A stretch of 64,000 bases of DNA from Chondrosia reniformis (Eukaryota > Porifera > Demospongiae > Chondrillida > Chondrillidae): the NCBI GenBank assembly GCA_947172415.1, contig OX359192.1, forward strand, positions 126,501 to 190,500, written 5' to 3'. Below are positions 45,638 through 58,300 of this stretch, piece by piece. A program made the translations under genes and the position numbers. The notes below the pieces were generated by a model. The model ran no database searches. It saw nothing but the letters and a program-made list of their open reading frames with translations, and was not told where the DNA came from. The stretch's first letter is position 1. The number at the start of each line of letters is the position of its first letter.

Positions 45638-48600
45638 ATGTCTCCTGCACTAGTATGGGTTCTCTGCGCTATCATCCAATTTTGTCGGAGCGACAGCGTT
45701 AATTTGACACAAAAGTTAGCAGAAGATAGATCATGTACTGATTGACAAAGCATTCACCGAATGGACGTAATATCAATGTACATAATGATCATGATCGATT
45801 TGCTATTTGCAAAAGCTCTTTGCTTAACTGCAACGTTAAAATTGATTTAATCAGCAGCTTAATATTTGGACCTACGTTGGTTTATTTTTAAGTTGCCACG
45901 AAAATATTTCTAGTACTGCGCCTATCTTCTTTGTAAATCAGTGTTTTTATTATTATTATATAGCCATGTCGATGCGTATTGTAATGATGGTTCAAAGGCT
46001 GTATTCTATTTGGACTCTTCCTGTACCAGCACAACTCACTGGATGATTGCCCTGGAGGGAGGAGGGGGGTGCAGTAGCGAGGACCAGTGCATACAGCGTC
46101 TGCAAGATAGAACTGGGAGCACCAGTGTACTAACATCTTCACTTCCACTTAGACGATTTGTGAACATTAAAGGTAGAAGTATTTTGTCATCAAATGCAAA
46201 AGAAAATCCACCTTTTCATGACTTTTGTCATGTATTAGTCCCATACTGCAGCAGTGACTTTTGGTTGGGTAATACTAGTACCTCCTCCACTTCCTCTGAT
46301 CATTATCAAGGTGCCAGAATCTTTGAAGAAGTCATCACAAAGTTATTGCAACATCATGGACTAAACACATCTAAGGAAGTTGTGCTCTTTGGGTTGAGTG
46401 CTGGAGGAGTGGGAGCCCTGAACCAGTTTCCTTGGTTGTCCTCCCAGCTGCCTCCTGATGCCCATTTGTCCCTCATTATAGACTCTGGCTGGTTTATCAA
46501 CTTCAAAGACGTCCTTAAGGACTTGTACTCATCTCCTCCATTTGTGCCTGTAGCCCCTTTGTGTAGGATATTTGTTGAAGGTGTTCCTTGCTGTGCTGTG
46601 CCAAGTTGTGTGCTCCTCAACTATAACTCAACCCTTCCTCCAATATTCTTCATATCCAGCAGGTACGACGCATACCTCCTCCAGTATGTCCTGGAGAACG
46701 AGATTCCAGTTGACAGTATCAATCAAAATGCTGAAAATCTAAGTACCACAAATAGCCTAATCAATGTGGCTATAAACACTGTATACTCCTATGGTTCAGC
46801 CTATGTCACATCTGCCAAAGCTGTACAGCAGTACACAAGAACTGTCTCCTTCTTTGTTCCATCTTGCAGCCAGCATAACTACATGCCAACCAGCTCCCTT
46901 TGGGATGTGGGTGGTCCATTGAGGGAAGCCGTTGTTGAGACTGTTGTAGTTGGTGGAATTGTGAACTTCACCAATGCTATTAATCCATCTTTGTGGAGGA
47001 ACATTCAGATCAATGGTACAACCTTGCTGGCAGCCCTGACAACCTGGTACCAAAACAAAACAGAGCTCATCTCATTGTTTGACTCCTGTCAAGTTCTACT
47101 TTGCAATGAGCACTGCCAGGACAGTGCTCTCCTGATACAACCAAGAAAAGGCTTTGAAGCCTGGGAGTGGGTGTGTGTAGTAGTAGCCATCTTGCTGGCC
47201 TTTGGACCTGCTGTACCAAAAGTGATCTTGTACATCAATCAAAAATACCTCTTTCATCAGCAGAAACTGTACATTAGATCAAGAACAGTTACTAAACCAG
47301 GAAAACATAGAACTTTGCCTGCCAGTGTCTCCTGCAGTCAAATCAGTTACACAGTTAATGGTAGCCTATCTTGGTGTGAGACTGGCAGACCAGTGAGCAA
47401 GAGGAGGATTAGGACGGTCCTTGTTCAACCTGTTGAGGAGGAAGAGATCCCTCGTCCTGCTACTCCAAAGGGAAGAGATAAAGTGATAATTAACAATGTG
47501 AATCTGTACATTAATCCAGGAGAACTGGTTGCTATAATGGGACCGTCCGGAAGTGGAAAGACCACATTACTAGACGTCATCTTAGGTAGAAGAACTAGTG
47601 GAACAGTTGAGGTAAGACAGTTTTGCTAATGACAGGCATTGCTTGTTTAGCTATGGGTAGATGAATCAAATGATAGTAATATTGAGTGGCTACTTTACTC
47701 AGAAGATTCTAAAGAGTTTGTTTTTAAGATTCTTTATGTATAGCTGTTCTGCCGTATACATTCTGCAGGGTTTTTAGAGGGTTTGAGGGAGGGCATTCCC
47801 CCCTGAAAATGGTTTTGCCCCCCCCCCCCTGAGCTTTACTTAGCCAATTTAAGCTAAATAATTGAAAATTTTCAATTATTTAGGAAATCAATGTCATGTA
47901 AATCCAGAATTTCTGGATATGTTATAAACTTCAAACATACGTATGGATCACTACATGTTTGTAGGGTGATATATACATTCAGGGGATTCCCCTTAGTGCC
48001 ATGAAGGAGTGGTTTAGAAACAATTCTGCCTACGTACGTCAGCTGACCATTCCATACTATACTGAGCTCACTGTGAGGCAGAATTTGCTTCTGGCAGCCA
48101 ACATGCAAGTTCCTCCTCGGACACCAACTGAGCTCTTATTTGAGAGAGTGGAACAAGTCATATCTGAAGTAAGTAAGTGTCAGGAGCTCTAACATTAGAG
48201 CTATGGACTTAAACCCTCAATACTTTTGTGCATCCATAGTGTATGGTAATCTTACTGTAGACACATGTGCGAATATACGTAGATAAAGCTTTACAGAGCT
48301 GATAATATTGCTAGCTCAGCAATTTAGCTACCTGCCTAATATGTTGGAGTTAGCCATGCTTCATTAAATGATACTGTATGCCCGGTGGACTACATATACC
48401 CCATATGTATATGATTTGATATCCTTACAAATAGACCGGTTTGCAGAAGGTGGCAGACATTCCAGTTGGTGAAGCTACTGGACTCGGCTTGAGTGGAGGG
48501 CAAGTGAGAGCCATTGTATATCCTTGTGCACTCTAGAAATTGGAGTGCCAATAATGTGCAATGGACTATGTCCATCAATTAGATTTATTATTTCGATGGA

Positions 48601-51530
48601 ACATATGCATACAATATTATTATTAATCGTCTTGTACTTTCCTTCGGTTGAATTTTATAGAAGAAGCGATTGTGTATTGCTCTTCAAATGCTAAAGATGC
48701 CCAGTGTGCTATTCTTGGATGAACCGACAACAGGTACACTGACCTGATTAATTACAGGGGTTTCCCCTAGTAATTGACATGTAAATGTTTTCATAGGGCA
48801 AGTATGAAAATTATTCAAATTGTAAATCTACTTTTAATTTCTTAAAAATTAGTTTTTTTTAATTTAGAGTATTGTCTACTATATTTATGTATGCGCATAA
48901 TTAGGTTTGGATGCTGCCACTTCAAAGGAATTGCTGGAGATGCTTTACGTGTTAACACAGGATGGGCACAGTGTTCTGCTGACAATACATCAACCTCGGA
49001 TTGAAATATTTCATATGTTCCACAAAATCATATTACTGACTGAGGGAGAAATAGCATATTTTGGTTCACCTTTTGGTGCTTATAGTTACTTTAAAGACAC
49101 TCTCTCAGCCAAAAATGGCTCAAACATTAAAGTATGTATAATGACTATTATGGCAGACCTGAAGCTTGTGATGTTCGGCTCTATAAATCATTTTACTTGC
49201 AGTTGGAGGGATGTAAGAGTGCGGCAGATGCACTTTTGGACATTTTAAACAGGAAGGATCATCAGAGAGCATTAGTGGAGGCTTACAAAGAGAATGGGTT
49301 TCCTCAAGCTGTGCAGCATGCCATTGATCTGTCCCAGCAGTCAATAGCCCACACTCCAACCACCACACACATGTAAGCAGACACGCCCACCACCACACAC
49401 ATGTAAGCAGACACGCCCACCACCACACACATGTAAGCAGACACGCCCACCACCACACACATAAGCAGACATGCCCACCACCACACACATAAGCAGACAT
49501 GCCCACCACCACACATGTGAGTAGACACGCCCACCACCACACACATAAGCAGACACGCCCACCACACACATGTAAGCAGATACACCCACCACCACACATG
49601 TGAGTAGACACGCCCACCACCACACATGTAAGCAGATACGCCCACCACCACACATGTAAGCAGACATGCCCACCACCACACATGTGAGTAGACACGCCCA
49701 CCACCACACACATGTGAGTAGACACGCCCACCACCACACATGTGAGTAGACACGTCCACCACCACACATGTGAGTAGACACGCACACATGTGAGTAGACA
49801 CGCCCACATGTGAGTAGACACACCCACCTCGCATACAAGACTGGTACCGTTTCTCTAATACATATCATTACAGTATACCATTAACATTTACTATTCATCA
49901 ATATATACACCATTTGGTGAAGCAGATTGAATTTAATAAATGCTTTAACTTTACATTCTCCCTTTCTCTGTTTAGTCAAAACCCAGGTATTTGGAAGCGT
50001 TTGCTCTCATTGGAGAGCAGGACCTCGCTACGTCAGACATTTATTCAGATAATCTACATACCAGTGGTGTTTTTAACTGTTGCCACCTTACTCTGTGAGT
50101 CACATTCAGGTCACATGATAGTCACCTTTGACCCCTACTCTCCTCATTTCAGGCACAGTGTACTATCCAGCAAACAGCTCGGCTAAGGTAGTGGCTGTAG
50201 TGTGTTTGACCACCTGTTGCCCTTCGCTTCTGATGAGTTCCATGGTAATGGGACTACTGCTCAAACCTCTCACCATCTTTGATTTGGAACACTCCGATGG
50301 TATATCCTCTGCTCACGATCTTGTGCTGCAGGTTTTTATCAGGATGGCGGCCATTTCTTGTATACCTTTAGCCATTTGTATGTTGATAATATCCTTGGTC
50401 ATATATGAAAGTCGTGATCCAGTTGTCATCACTATGGTGATACTCTATTTCCTCCTGGCTAACCTAGCTTGGATCACAATATTCATTTTCATTACAGTCA
50501 CCTTTCCCAGCATCACTCACCGGATCTGTCCTCTGGCTGCAGCTCTGGGTAGCTTCTTTTGTGGTTTCATCATCCCCAGGAGCCAGTTGCCACTGTACTA
50601 CATTTGGATCTTGTACATTGACCCATCTTACTATGCCTTCTCTGGAACTGCATTCACTGTACTGGGGACCAGGGAGTTCCAATGCCCCAACTACAAGACC
50701 AATATTGAATGCTATGTTGAGTCTGGACTGGCCTCAATTTACTACTTTGGATTGACAGATATTTGGCCATCCCTCCATCTAGTGTACCTAATAGGGTTTG
50801 TATTTCTTGGGATAGTGATGGCCATATTGTCACTGAACCTCAAGCTGTACTATCCAGTTCTTAGAGAGAGGATTAATATGATGAAAAAACGATGGGTGAA
50901 CAAGTAAGAGTTGCATGGCCTTACATGTGCATTAGGTGTAAGTTCTATGAGAAATGGTGACCTGCAGTAGAGCCAACTTTACTGTGATAGTACATTATCA
51001 GATTTTAGTATATAGCTCATTTATTTTCATAATTATTATCACTTTTTGCCTTTTGTGTAATTTATAGAGGGAAACCATTTGGCTCTAAAGTTTGTTTAGC
51101 TGCTACTGTGTCAGACACTCATTCAACTGCCCAAAGGAGACACAAGATTGTGCACGAGTTCAATTCTCAGGAAAGGGACAGCGTAAGTGAAGAGGAAGTT
51201 GACTTGCTTCAACAGCAAATGAATAACCTTGATGTGGACAGCATTATGAGTCAAGTGGAAATGGTTGATATGATAATAAATGAGGAGGATAAGATGAGAG
51301 ACTGTAAGGACCTGCTGCATAGGAGAGAAGAGAAGATTAATCTAGAGCTAGCTACTCATGTAGTGAACTGGATACAATCTGATGATGACTGTGTCTTACA
51401 ACATGAAGTAGGCTTAGTCAATCGGAATACTTCTCTTAGACCACAAAAGACTTTCAAACAAATTTCTCATAAACCAAGTATCAAGGATACAACTGACTTG
51501 CATGAAACAACTAGTCCATTTTGTAACTAA
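45638..51530 (+). CDS. ABCG-type half-transporter with N-terminal NOTUM/pectin-acetylesterase domain
   Basis: Proposed exons: 45638-45734 (signal peptide MSPALVWVLCAIIQF; its junction to the next exon is uncertain), 45942-47611, 47965-48168, 48435-48503, 48661-48733, 48905-49131, 49203-49372, 49976-50094, 50153-50903, 51068-51530; 1280 residues if all are used. The second exon encodes a NOTUM/PAE-family hydrolase: ALEGGGGC, VPYCSSDFW, nucleophile in GLSAGG (Ser 46397-46399), DSGWF, Asp in SRYDAYLL (46677-46679) and His in CSQHNYM (46874-46876). One transmembrane helix follows (VCVVVAILLAFGPAVPKVIL). The nucleotide-binding domain has Walker A GPSGSGKTT, signature GLSGGQKKRL, Walker B VLFLDEPTTGLD and H-loop TIHQPR. 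A six-helix ABC2-type membrane domain (YIWILYIDPSYYAFSG...FTVLGTREFQC) comes next, then a ~150-residue acidic, helical cytoplasmic tail. The hydrolase should face outside. Substrate unknown. Confidence 0.87.
47800..47835 (+). repeat. Poly-C tract in ABCG intron
   Basis: A run of 13 Cs (about 47818-47830) preceded by CCCCCC, inside the intron between exons 45942-47611 and 47965-48168. No function inferred. Confidence 0.6.
49355..49825 (+). repeat. ~30-bp minisatellite made from an ABCG exon/donor junction
   Basis: About 16 imperfect copies of CACCACCACACACATGTAAG plus CAGACACGCC (28-31 bp). The first copy is the end of exon 49203-49372 and its donor (CACACAT|GTAAGCAG). Many later copies keep a donor-like CAT|GTAAGCAG or CAT|GTGAGTAG. 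Confidence 0.93.
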
Positions 51531-52318
51531 CATTCAAATAAGTAACAAAATAAATTAATTAACAAGCTAGTTGCAATTTCATTATTATTGTATCTGATTT
51601 TATGTTAGCAATGACAATAGGAGTAAATATTAGCATGCATGGGTCCGGAACAGAGGTGCATGTATATGTATACAAAATAAGGCACAGAAAAGCGAGCTCG
51701 AGGCCAAGTCACTGGTATAATAGTTCGCGACAATCGCGAATGTATTTAGAAACAAACGATGCATTATAATTAGTTTTAAAAACGATGCATTATTAGAGAA
51801 CTATACGTATACAATGTCGATATATCGTGTACCTATAATATGTTCTCCGTTCTCCTTAACAGATATATATGATCGAGGTTTGCATGGGATTCCGTGCATC
51901 CGCGTACTCGGGCGGGTGCGATCGATCTATTAAATAGTCTTTCGCACTAGTTGAGTTATAGCTTTTGAATGCTGACGGGTTACGATGTATAATAAGTATA
52001 TAAGCGTGCAATTTTGGGGATTAATTAGAATCAAAGGAATCCGTTTTTACGGACAATGAGAAATATTTCGATTTCCGCAATATTAGAATTGTACGGTATA
52101 TTCTATGAATATTTACAATTAGACTAAATATGGTAAGAAGGGCATGTTTAAAGAAGTATTAGGCGGCCCGCTCGTACAATACCCTGGACAATAGAATAAA
52201 AGACACAAAAGGCGTCGTATATGTGTCTCCGAGACTCCGTAAACGATGTATGCGGATTTTAGCATTGTAGGTTGTTACACCTGCAATACTGTATCTGTCT
52301 AACTGAGCTACGGCCAAG
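51531..52318. other. Intergenic region upstream of the LDLa-Ig gene
   Basis: No gene seen. AATAAATTAATT just after the ABCG stop could serve its polyadenylation. The last ~60 bp (GGTTGTTACACCTGCAATAC...) and a short GGCGGCCCGCTC...ATAGAATAAAA block are also found upstream of the second paralogue (62000-62053 and about 61925-61965), marking a conserved promoter or 5'-UTR. Confidence 0.6.
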
Positions 52319-55300
52319 ATGGTAGCCATGGGTGCACTGACTTTGGTTGCAACTGTAAGTTTCAAATTTGATTCAAATAGTTCGAACTGCATGCATTCTT
52401 ACATGGCGTCCTTCATAAGCAATGCAATGTGTGATTCTCGCAACTTTGCAATTTGATTGTAATGAATTGAAATAGATCAATACGGCAAATATATAGCCTC
52501 TTAATATATCCTATATAGGTAATCCCTTTTTTGAAGAGATTTAGAGATTTTGTGATTATTTGGCATACATATATGGACTAGATAGCTAAAGTATATAGAT
52601 TGCTTAGTAATTACTGGCCTATATGTTAAGACTGAATTTGGGTACATATATATATGAAGATGTCCTTTTACATATATTTTGCTTTTGGTATGCATTGGGA
52701 ATAATAATAACATAATATCTAAAGCTGTGTTCCTGCTATGCATGTACATATTATTATTGTTGTCTAGTTATTGTAGACATTTAAGAGTTTATTATATAGA
52801 TAAGGAATTTTATTGCGTTATTAATAATAAGGGTTAGTTGAGCATCGTTGTCAAATTGAACGTTTCAACCCGGAGGTCTTCTTCAGCAATGAAATTTACA
52901 ACAATTTACGTTATAGAATCGCCACATTCACGTGGAGTCTCTTTGGACGGTAACCTAAATTATGTTTTGTATATCATACTCACAAAGATACAACGATATA
53001 GAAAAGTGTGTAACATCACTTTAATGCGGCCCATGCATGTGCATGGCAGTATTGTTACACACTCCAGGCTGCATGGGACTATGCCATGCACCACCATAGA
53101 AAGGTAACCCAAATGGTTTAAGAGGATGGGGTCAAGGACATCTGTACAACAGGAAATATATATACATATAACCTGGATTCAGGGTATATGCCCCCCTGAG
53201 TGCAGTATGGTACTCATAATATTAATTGGTCCTCTGCAAACCAATACTTAATTAAATGCATGTCTATACACAACATCAAAAACATTTCATGAACGGTCAC
53301 TATATGTATATAGATTAGCTACTTTTCAATATCATTTCTGTATTTTGCAATCTGTATGAAACCTGTGATAGGCTAAACATTGCAAAGAAAGTTGTTATTG
53401 TGTTGAATTTAGAGCTTGCGAAACCTAGTCCTAGATCGATCCATTAAGTCTGCATGTCTAATACCTTCAAAAATCTTTTATACATCATAATTACTGCATG
53501 TGTGCACAAGTTTCAATTAATTCGTTCAATATATCAGTGCACCTATTGGTTCTTATTAATCATTTACATGCAGATGGCACTCATGAGCTATGTTGTGGAG
53601 GCACAAATCTCTTTAGGTTAGTACTCAAGTTAATCTTATATATGTATACTTATAGTGTCAGAGTTATTTGCTGAAGCATATATGTATGTATATATCTGAA
53701 ATGTTTAGTTTTCCAGCTGAATTAGCTAGTTATATAAATGACCTCCAGTGGACATGGATTCTATACATGAATAATCTAACTTATCATTTTCCTACATGTT
53801 AGCAAGCATACAAGGCTAAGCAGATATAAAGAATAAAGACTTACAAAAGTCCTAGGCCCAAGGCCTATACATATAGAACATATGTATTTGCCAGTTTATT
53901 GCAATTTGGACATCAGACTATGTCATAGTAGTACCTCATTCTATCCATGCAGGCTGTGACCAGGGAATGTATAATTGTATGATGAATGGAAGATGTATCG
54001 ATGCTGCTCAGCTGTGTAATGGCATGAATGACTGTGGAGATGCTGATCCTGGTTCGGATGAAACTGAAGCTGTTTGTGGTAAGTGAGCAAGTTATATAGC
54101 AATCACTTTAGATACACTCAGCACCATAACACATCATGTTTAATCTCTATAGTTGGAGAATAATTAATATGAGTTATTATTGTGTGTATATATATAATAT
54201 CTATTTCTAAACTTTTAGTTGAACCTTTTCCTGGAATTCCTCGCTATGTCAGAGTTGGCCTAGAAGGAACTTCATCATTTCCTGTCACTGTAATGGTTAC
54301 TCTTGACTGTCAGCCTTATGCTGAATCTCGATTTGGAAGGAACATCAATGAATCCTCTTTTAGATGGTTCAGAGAAACGAGTGAAGTTTTTGATAATTCT
54401 ACTATAAGAGACATTACTCTCAGTGGAAACAGGCAGCAACTGTTTATTGATAATATCAGAATTGCCTCTGGTTCTGAGGATGGCACCGAAGCAGCATACT
54501 CATGTGAGGTATGCAGTAATCCAGACCCAGTTAGATGTGATAGAGGTACTACAAGTGTCAGAGCTAGAGGTAAGTTGCCATTTAATGTTGTGACAAACCT
54601 TAATTTCTAAATTGGCATATTTTCCTCCTCCAGATCCCCCTGTACTGACCTGCCCAGAACCAGACAACCAGATTGATTTTCAGCCTGTTCTTAGCATTCC
54701 CCTTGGCTGTGATGTTTGTGTAGAGTTTGGTGATAATGCTACGCTTGCTTCACTCCTCTGTCAACCGTCGACCACCAGAGTACCAGTTGACTGTGTCATT
54801 AGAAGTCCTGAAGGATTGAATCCCGATCAACTTGCAGACATAGATGGTTTCCAAGTGGCTTCTCCTAGTCAGATCTCTATGTCTGGGCTACTAGCAAATC
54901 CTGAAAATCCTGCACCACCAAGAATACTTGGAACTTGGACATGTACCTGTAACAATTCTGATGGAGTAACAGTCGCAACTTCAAGATTGGATTCATGCTG
55001 TGAGTCAATTAATTAGAACCCGACCTCACATACATTTTCTTGGCTACATTTAATGTGATAGATGACTCAAATTGACTGCTAGAATTTCTTTTCATATTCT
55101 TATCATTTCAGTACAACCGCCAAGGATTGATAAAGGAATAGAAATGTGTAGAAATATCCGCTTTCCTCCCTACGTGTCTGAAGGACCCAAAGAGACTAAA
55201 ATAGGAGGTGATGTCTGTACTATAGTAGGAAGTCGAGTGGATATTAGATGTGACCTTCTTGAGAGGGGAATGCCCCCTGCTAGAGTGATCTGGAGAAGAG

Positions 55301-58300
55301 GTAGCACAGAGTTACCAGAATTTGAGAATCGTTCCATGATATCAATTAATGCTAGTGAGCCTACTGTTGCTTACACTTGTGAGGCAATGAATGATGCTGG
55401 CATGGATAGTGCTACAACTGATTTTATGTTTGCTACTGATGCAACAAACTACAGTAAGTGAATATATTAAATCTCCTATCTGTCCATCTCTCTGTCCATC
55501 TAACTGTCTATATAACCCTCTGTCCATCAATTACTCTGTCCATCTCTTTGTCTATCTTTCTGTCTAACCCTCTATCCATCTCTCTATCCATCTCTCTGTC
55601 CATCTCTCTGTCTATCTCTCTGTCTATCTCTCTGTCTAACCCTCTATCCATCTCTCTGTCCATCTCTCTGTCTATTTCTGTATCCATCATTATAAATTCA
55701 TAAAGATAAATTGCTTTCTGATACATAATGGACTATATAATACTCCAAGACACAAGAACATGCGCCTCCTAACAATGTGAATTAATACTTTCTTTCTTAA
55801 CATATAATATGTATAATTAAGGTTAAATGTAAGCTGTAAGCCACTAATGGAGGTAATGCTAACAATCATAAAAAGTGATGCAAAATTGTTATCAATTATC
55901 TCTCTGCCCATCGGTACGATCGAGGGAACCACACTAGCCAAAATCAACTTAGAATAGATTCCAAACGTTTCGAACAGAACGGCATAAGATGAACCGAGAT
56001 GAAGGCCCGTTGCCAGGGGTGTACAACCCACTTATCCACCTCTACACACCCTCTTGATTATTAGACTGTGTCACTGCATGTTAGCATATTTCAGTTACTT
56101 TATATTCCATTATACCAGTATATCACATCACAGTTAAACAACAGGACTTATACCTCATGCATGCAAGCTGTCATCCCCTAGCAACACATTTATTCACACC
56201 TCATTTCCGCTTTTTTCATGTGTATAAAGTCTGCCATCTCAGTTTTGTAAGTGTTAATTCCACTGATGAAGGTCCTGGATTGGACCGAAACGTTTGGAAT
56301 CTATTCTAAGTTGATTTTGGCTAGTGTGGTTCCCTCGATCGTACCGATATGCAAGAACCTAGCCACGCAGAAGTCCTTCACATCTCTCTGCCCATCACTT
56401 TTCAAATGTATAAATTCAGTGTGCATTAATATTCCCAGAAATATAATTCTTTCAGGTTATATTTATTAACGTTCATCTCTATCTTGAATTTCAGATATTT
56501 TTCAGAAACCCATCCTTGACAAGAGTAGACCAGGACCTCCTCCTGATGATGTTCCTCCCGACGATATGACAGTGACAATTGGAGAAGACATGTATATACT
56601 CCCAGGAAGGACAGCTACTGTTGAATGTGGTCTAAGCCAGGAAGGAATCCCTCCAGCACCAGTGAGGTGGACAAGACGCGACTTTCCATGGGATGGTGAA
56701 GGACAGTCCAACGTCATGTTTAGTGGAGATGGCCGTATATTAACTATATCCAACATTTCTAAGTCAGTTGACTGCACTTACTACTGCTGCATTGCTGAAA
56801 ATGCTGCTGGAATAGATCAAGCCTGCACTAATATAATATGTCCAGGGGAGCCACCACTCTTCAGAAGAGGGTTGCGATTGCCACTACCTATGAACCCTGA
56901 TCGCATCAATCCAGGTCCAGCATCAGTAGACATAGGAGGATCAGCCTATACTACACCTGGTAATTTGATAGAAATTATTGGTCAAGACACGAGGGCCAAC
57001 CCTCTGGCCATGGATTGGACATGGCAGTATATACCTAGTGGAGGTACACCCACAACCATCACAGGCACACCAATGATTATCATGATGGGAGGCTTTGAGG
57101 TGTCCACCTTCACTGACATGATAGATGGACTGAACTTTACCGTTTTCACAAATATCCCTCGTAAAGTTAGTCGTGTGGAGATTAGAGGAGCTACGGCTGG
57201 ACAGCAGTTCAATATCTCAAGTACTGTAACCAATGTAATAGGATCAGACACAGCAACAAGCAATGTCGCTAGTAAGTTGAAGAATTTATATGATCATGCA
57301 CGTTAATACTAAATACAATTTCCTCTTTCTTCATTGCAGTATACTCTCCACCTGTGTTTGAACAGGGAATGCCAAATCCAAACATTCCTGATGTCATTCA
57401 AAATGATCTCTCTCCAACTGTTACTATTGGAGAAACCATTTATATGGCTGAGGGCAATTCTGCAACCATAAATGCCAATCTCGTCCCCGGATCTGGTCTT
57501 TTAGATGGCACTACAGACTTTGAGTGGTACTACAAAGGAGAGAGGGTTTTTGATGATGTAGCTGAGGGTGGCAGATTTAGCATTTCAACAACTCCAACAG
57601 GAACTAGTCTTACCATTAATGATGTCACTTTGTCTGATGTTGGACAGATTCAGGTTATTGGATACAATCCAGCTGGATCTGATAGGGCCTTTACTGATTT
57701 GAATGGTAAATATAGATGACATGATTGTCCGATTGTGATATAGGTTTCTATTACAACTGTTATGTGCTATATTATCCTCCTTGCTTAGTCAAATATCCTT
57801 CTTCTTATAGTGTATAAACCAATAGCAATTGACAAAGGTGATCCTGACAATATCATTGGACCAGACGAGCCATTAAAGGGTAAAATTGGTGATACATTTA
57901 ATGTGGAGAAGGGAAAGCGAGCCTTCATTAACTGTGACCTTGCTGAGAGTGGTGGATTTCCTTACAATGAAACAGGCAATCTTCCTGCAGAAATAGAGTG
58001 GTTTAGAGGGACACCACCAATGCCAGTGGATCCAAGTCTTTATAGTGGTAACCATGGTAACCAGCTGTGTGTAGATGTTTCCTCCTTAGCGGATGGAGGT
58101 GACTTTACATGCGTAGCTACAAGCCGAATTATGGAAGAAGGTACTTTCCAATCTGATACAGCAACATCTCCAGTCAATGTCTTGAGTGAGTTGAACCTAT
58201 ATTGAACTAAATGATTTGGTTGACTTTATTCTTCATGTTGGAACGATCTCTTTTTCCAGTGGGACCTATAATTGACCCTGCTGCTCTACCACCTATGATG

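Noticed and set aside
45941-45964. Translation start of the NOTUM-ABCG gene at 45941
   Set aside because: The codon there is GTG, in a T-rich intron-like stretch ending in an acceptor; a signal-peptide exon upstream is more likely.
49120-49868. Cys/Trp/Val-rich minus-strand ORFs
   Set aside because: Antisense of the ABCG donor minisatellite.
50905-50907. Stop codon TAA as the end of the ABCG protein
   Set aside because: It lies in GTAAGAG, a good donor after AACAA, and the next open segment (51068-51530) joins in the correct phase with a credible acceptor.
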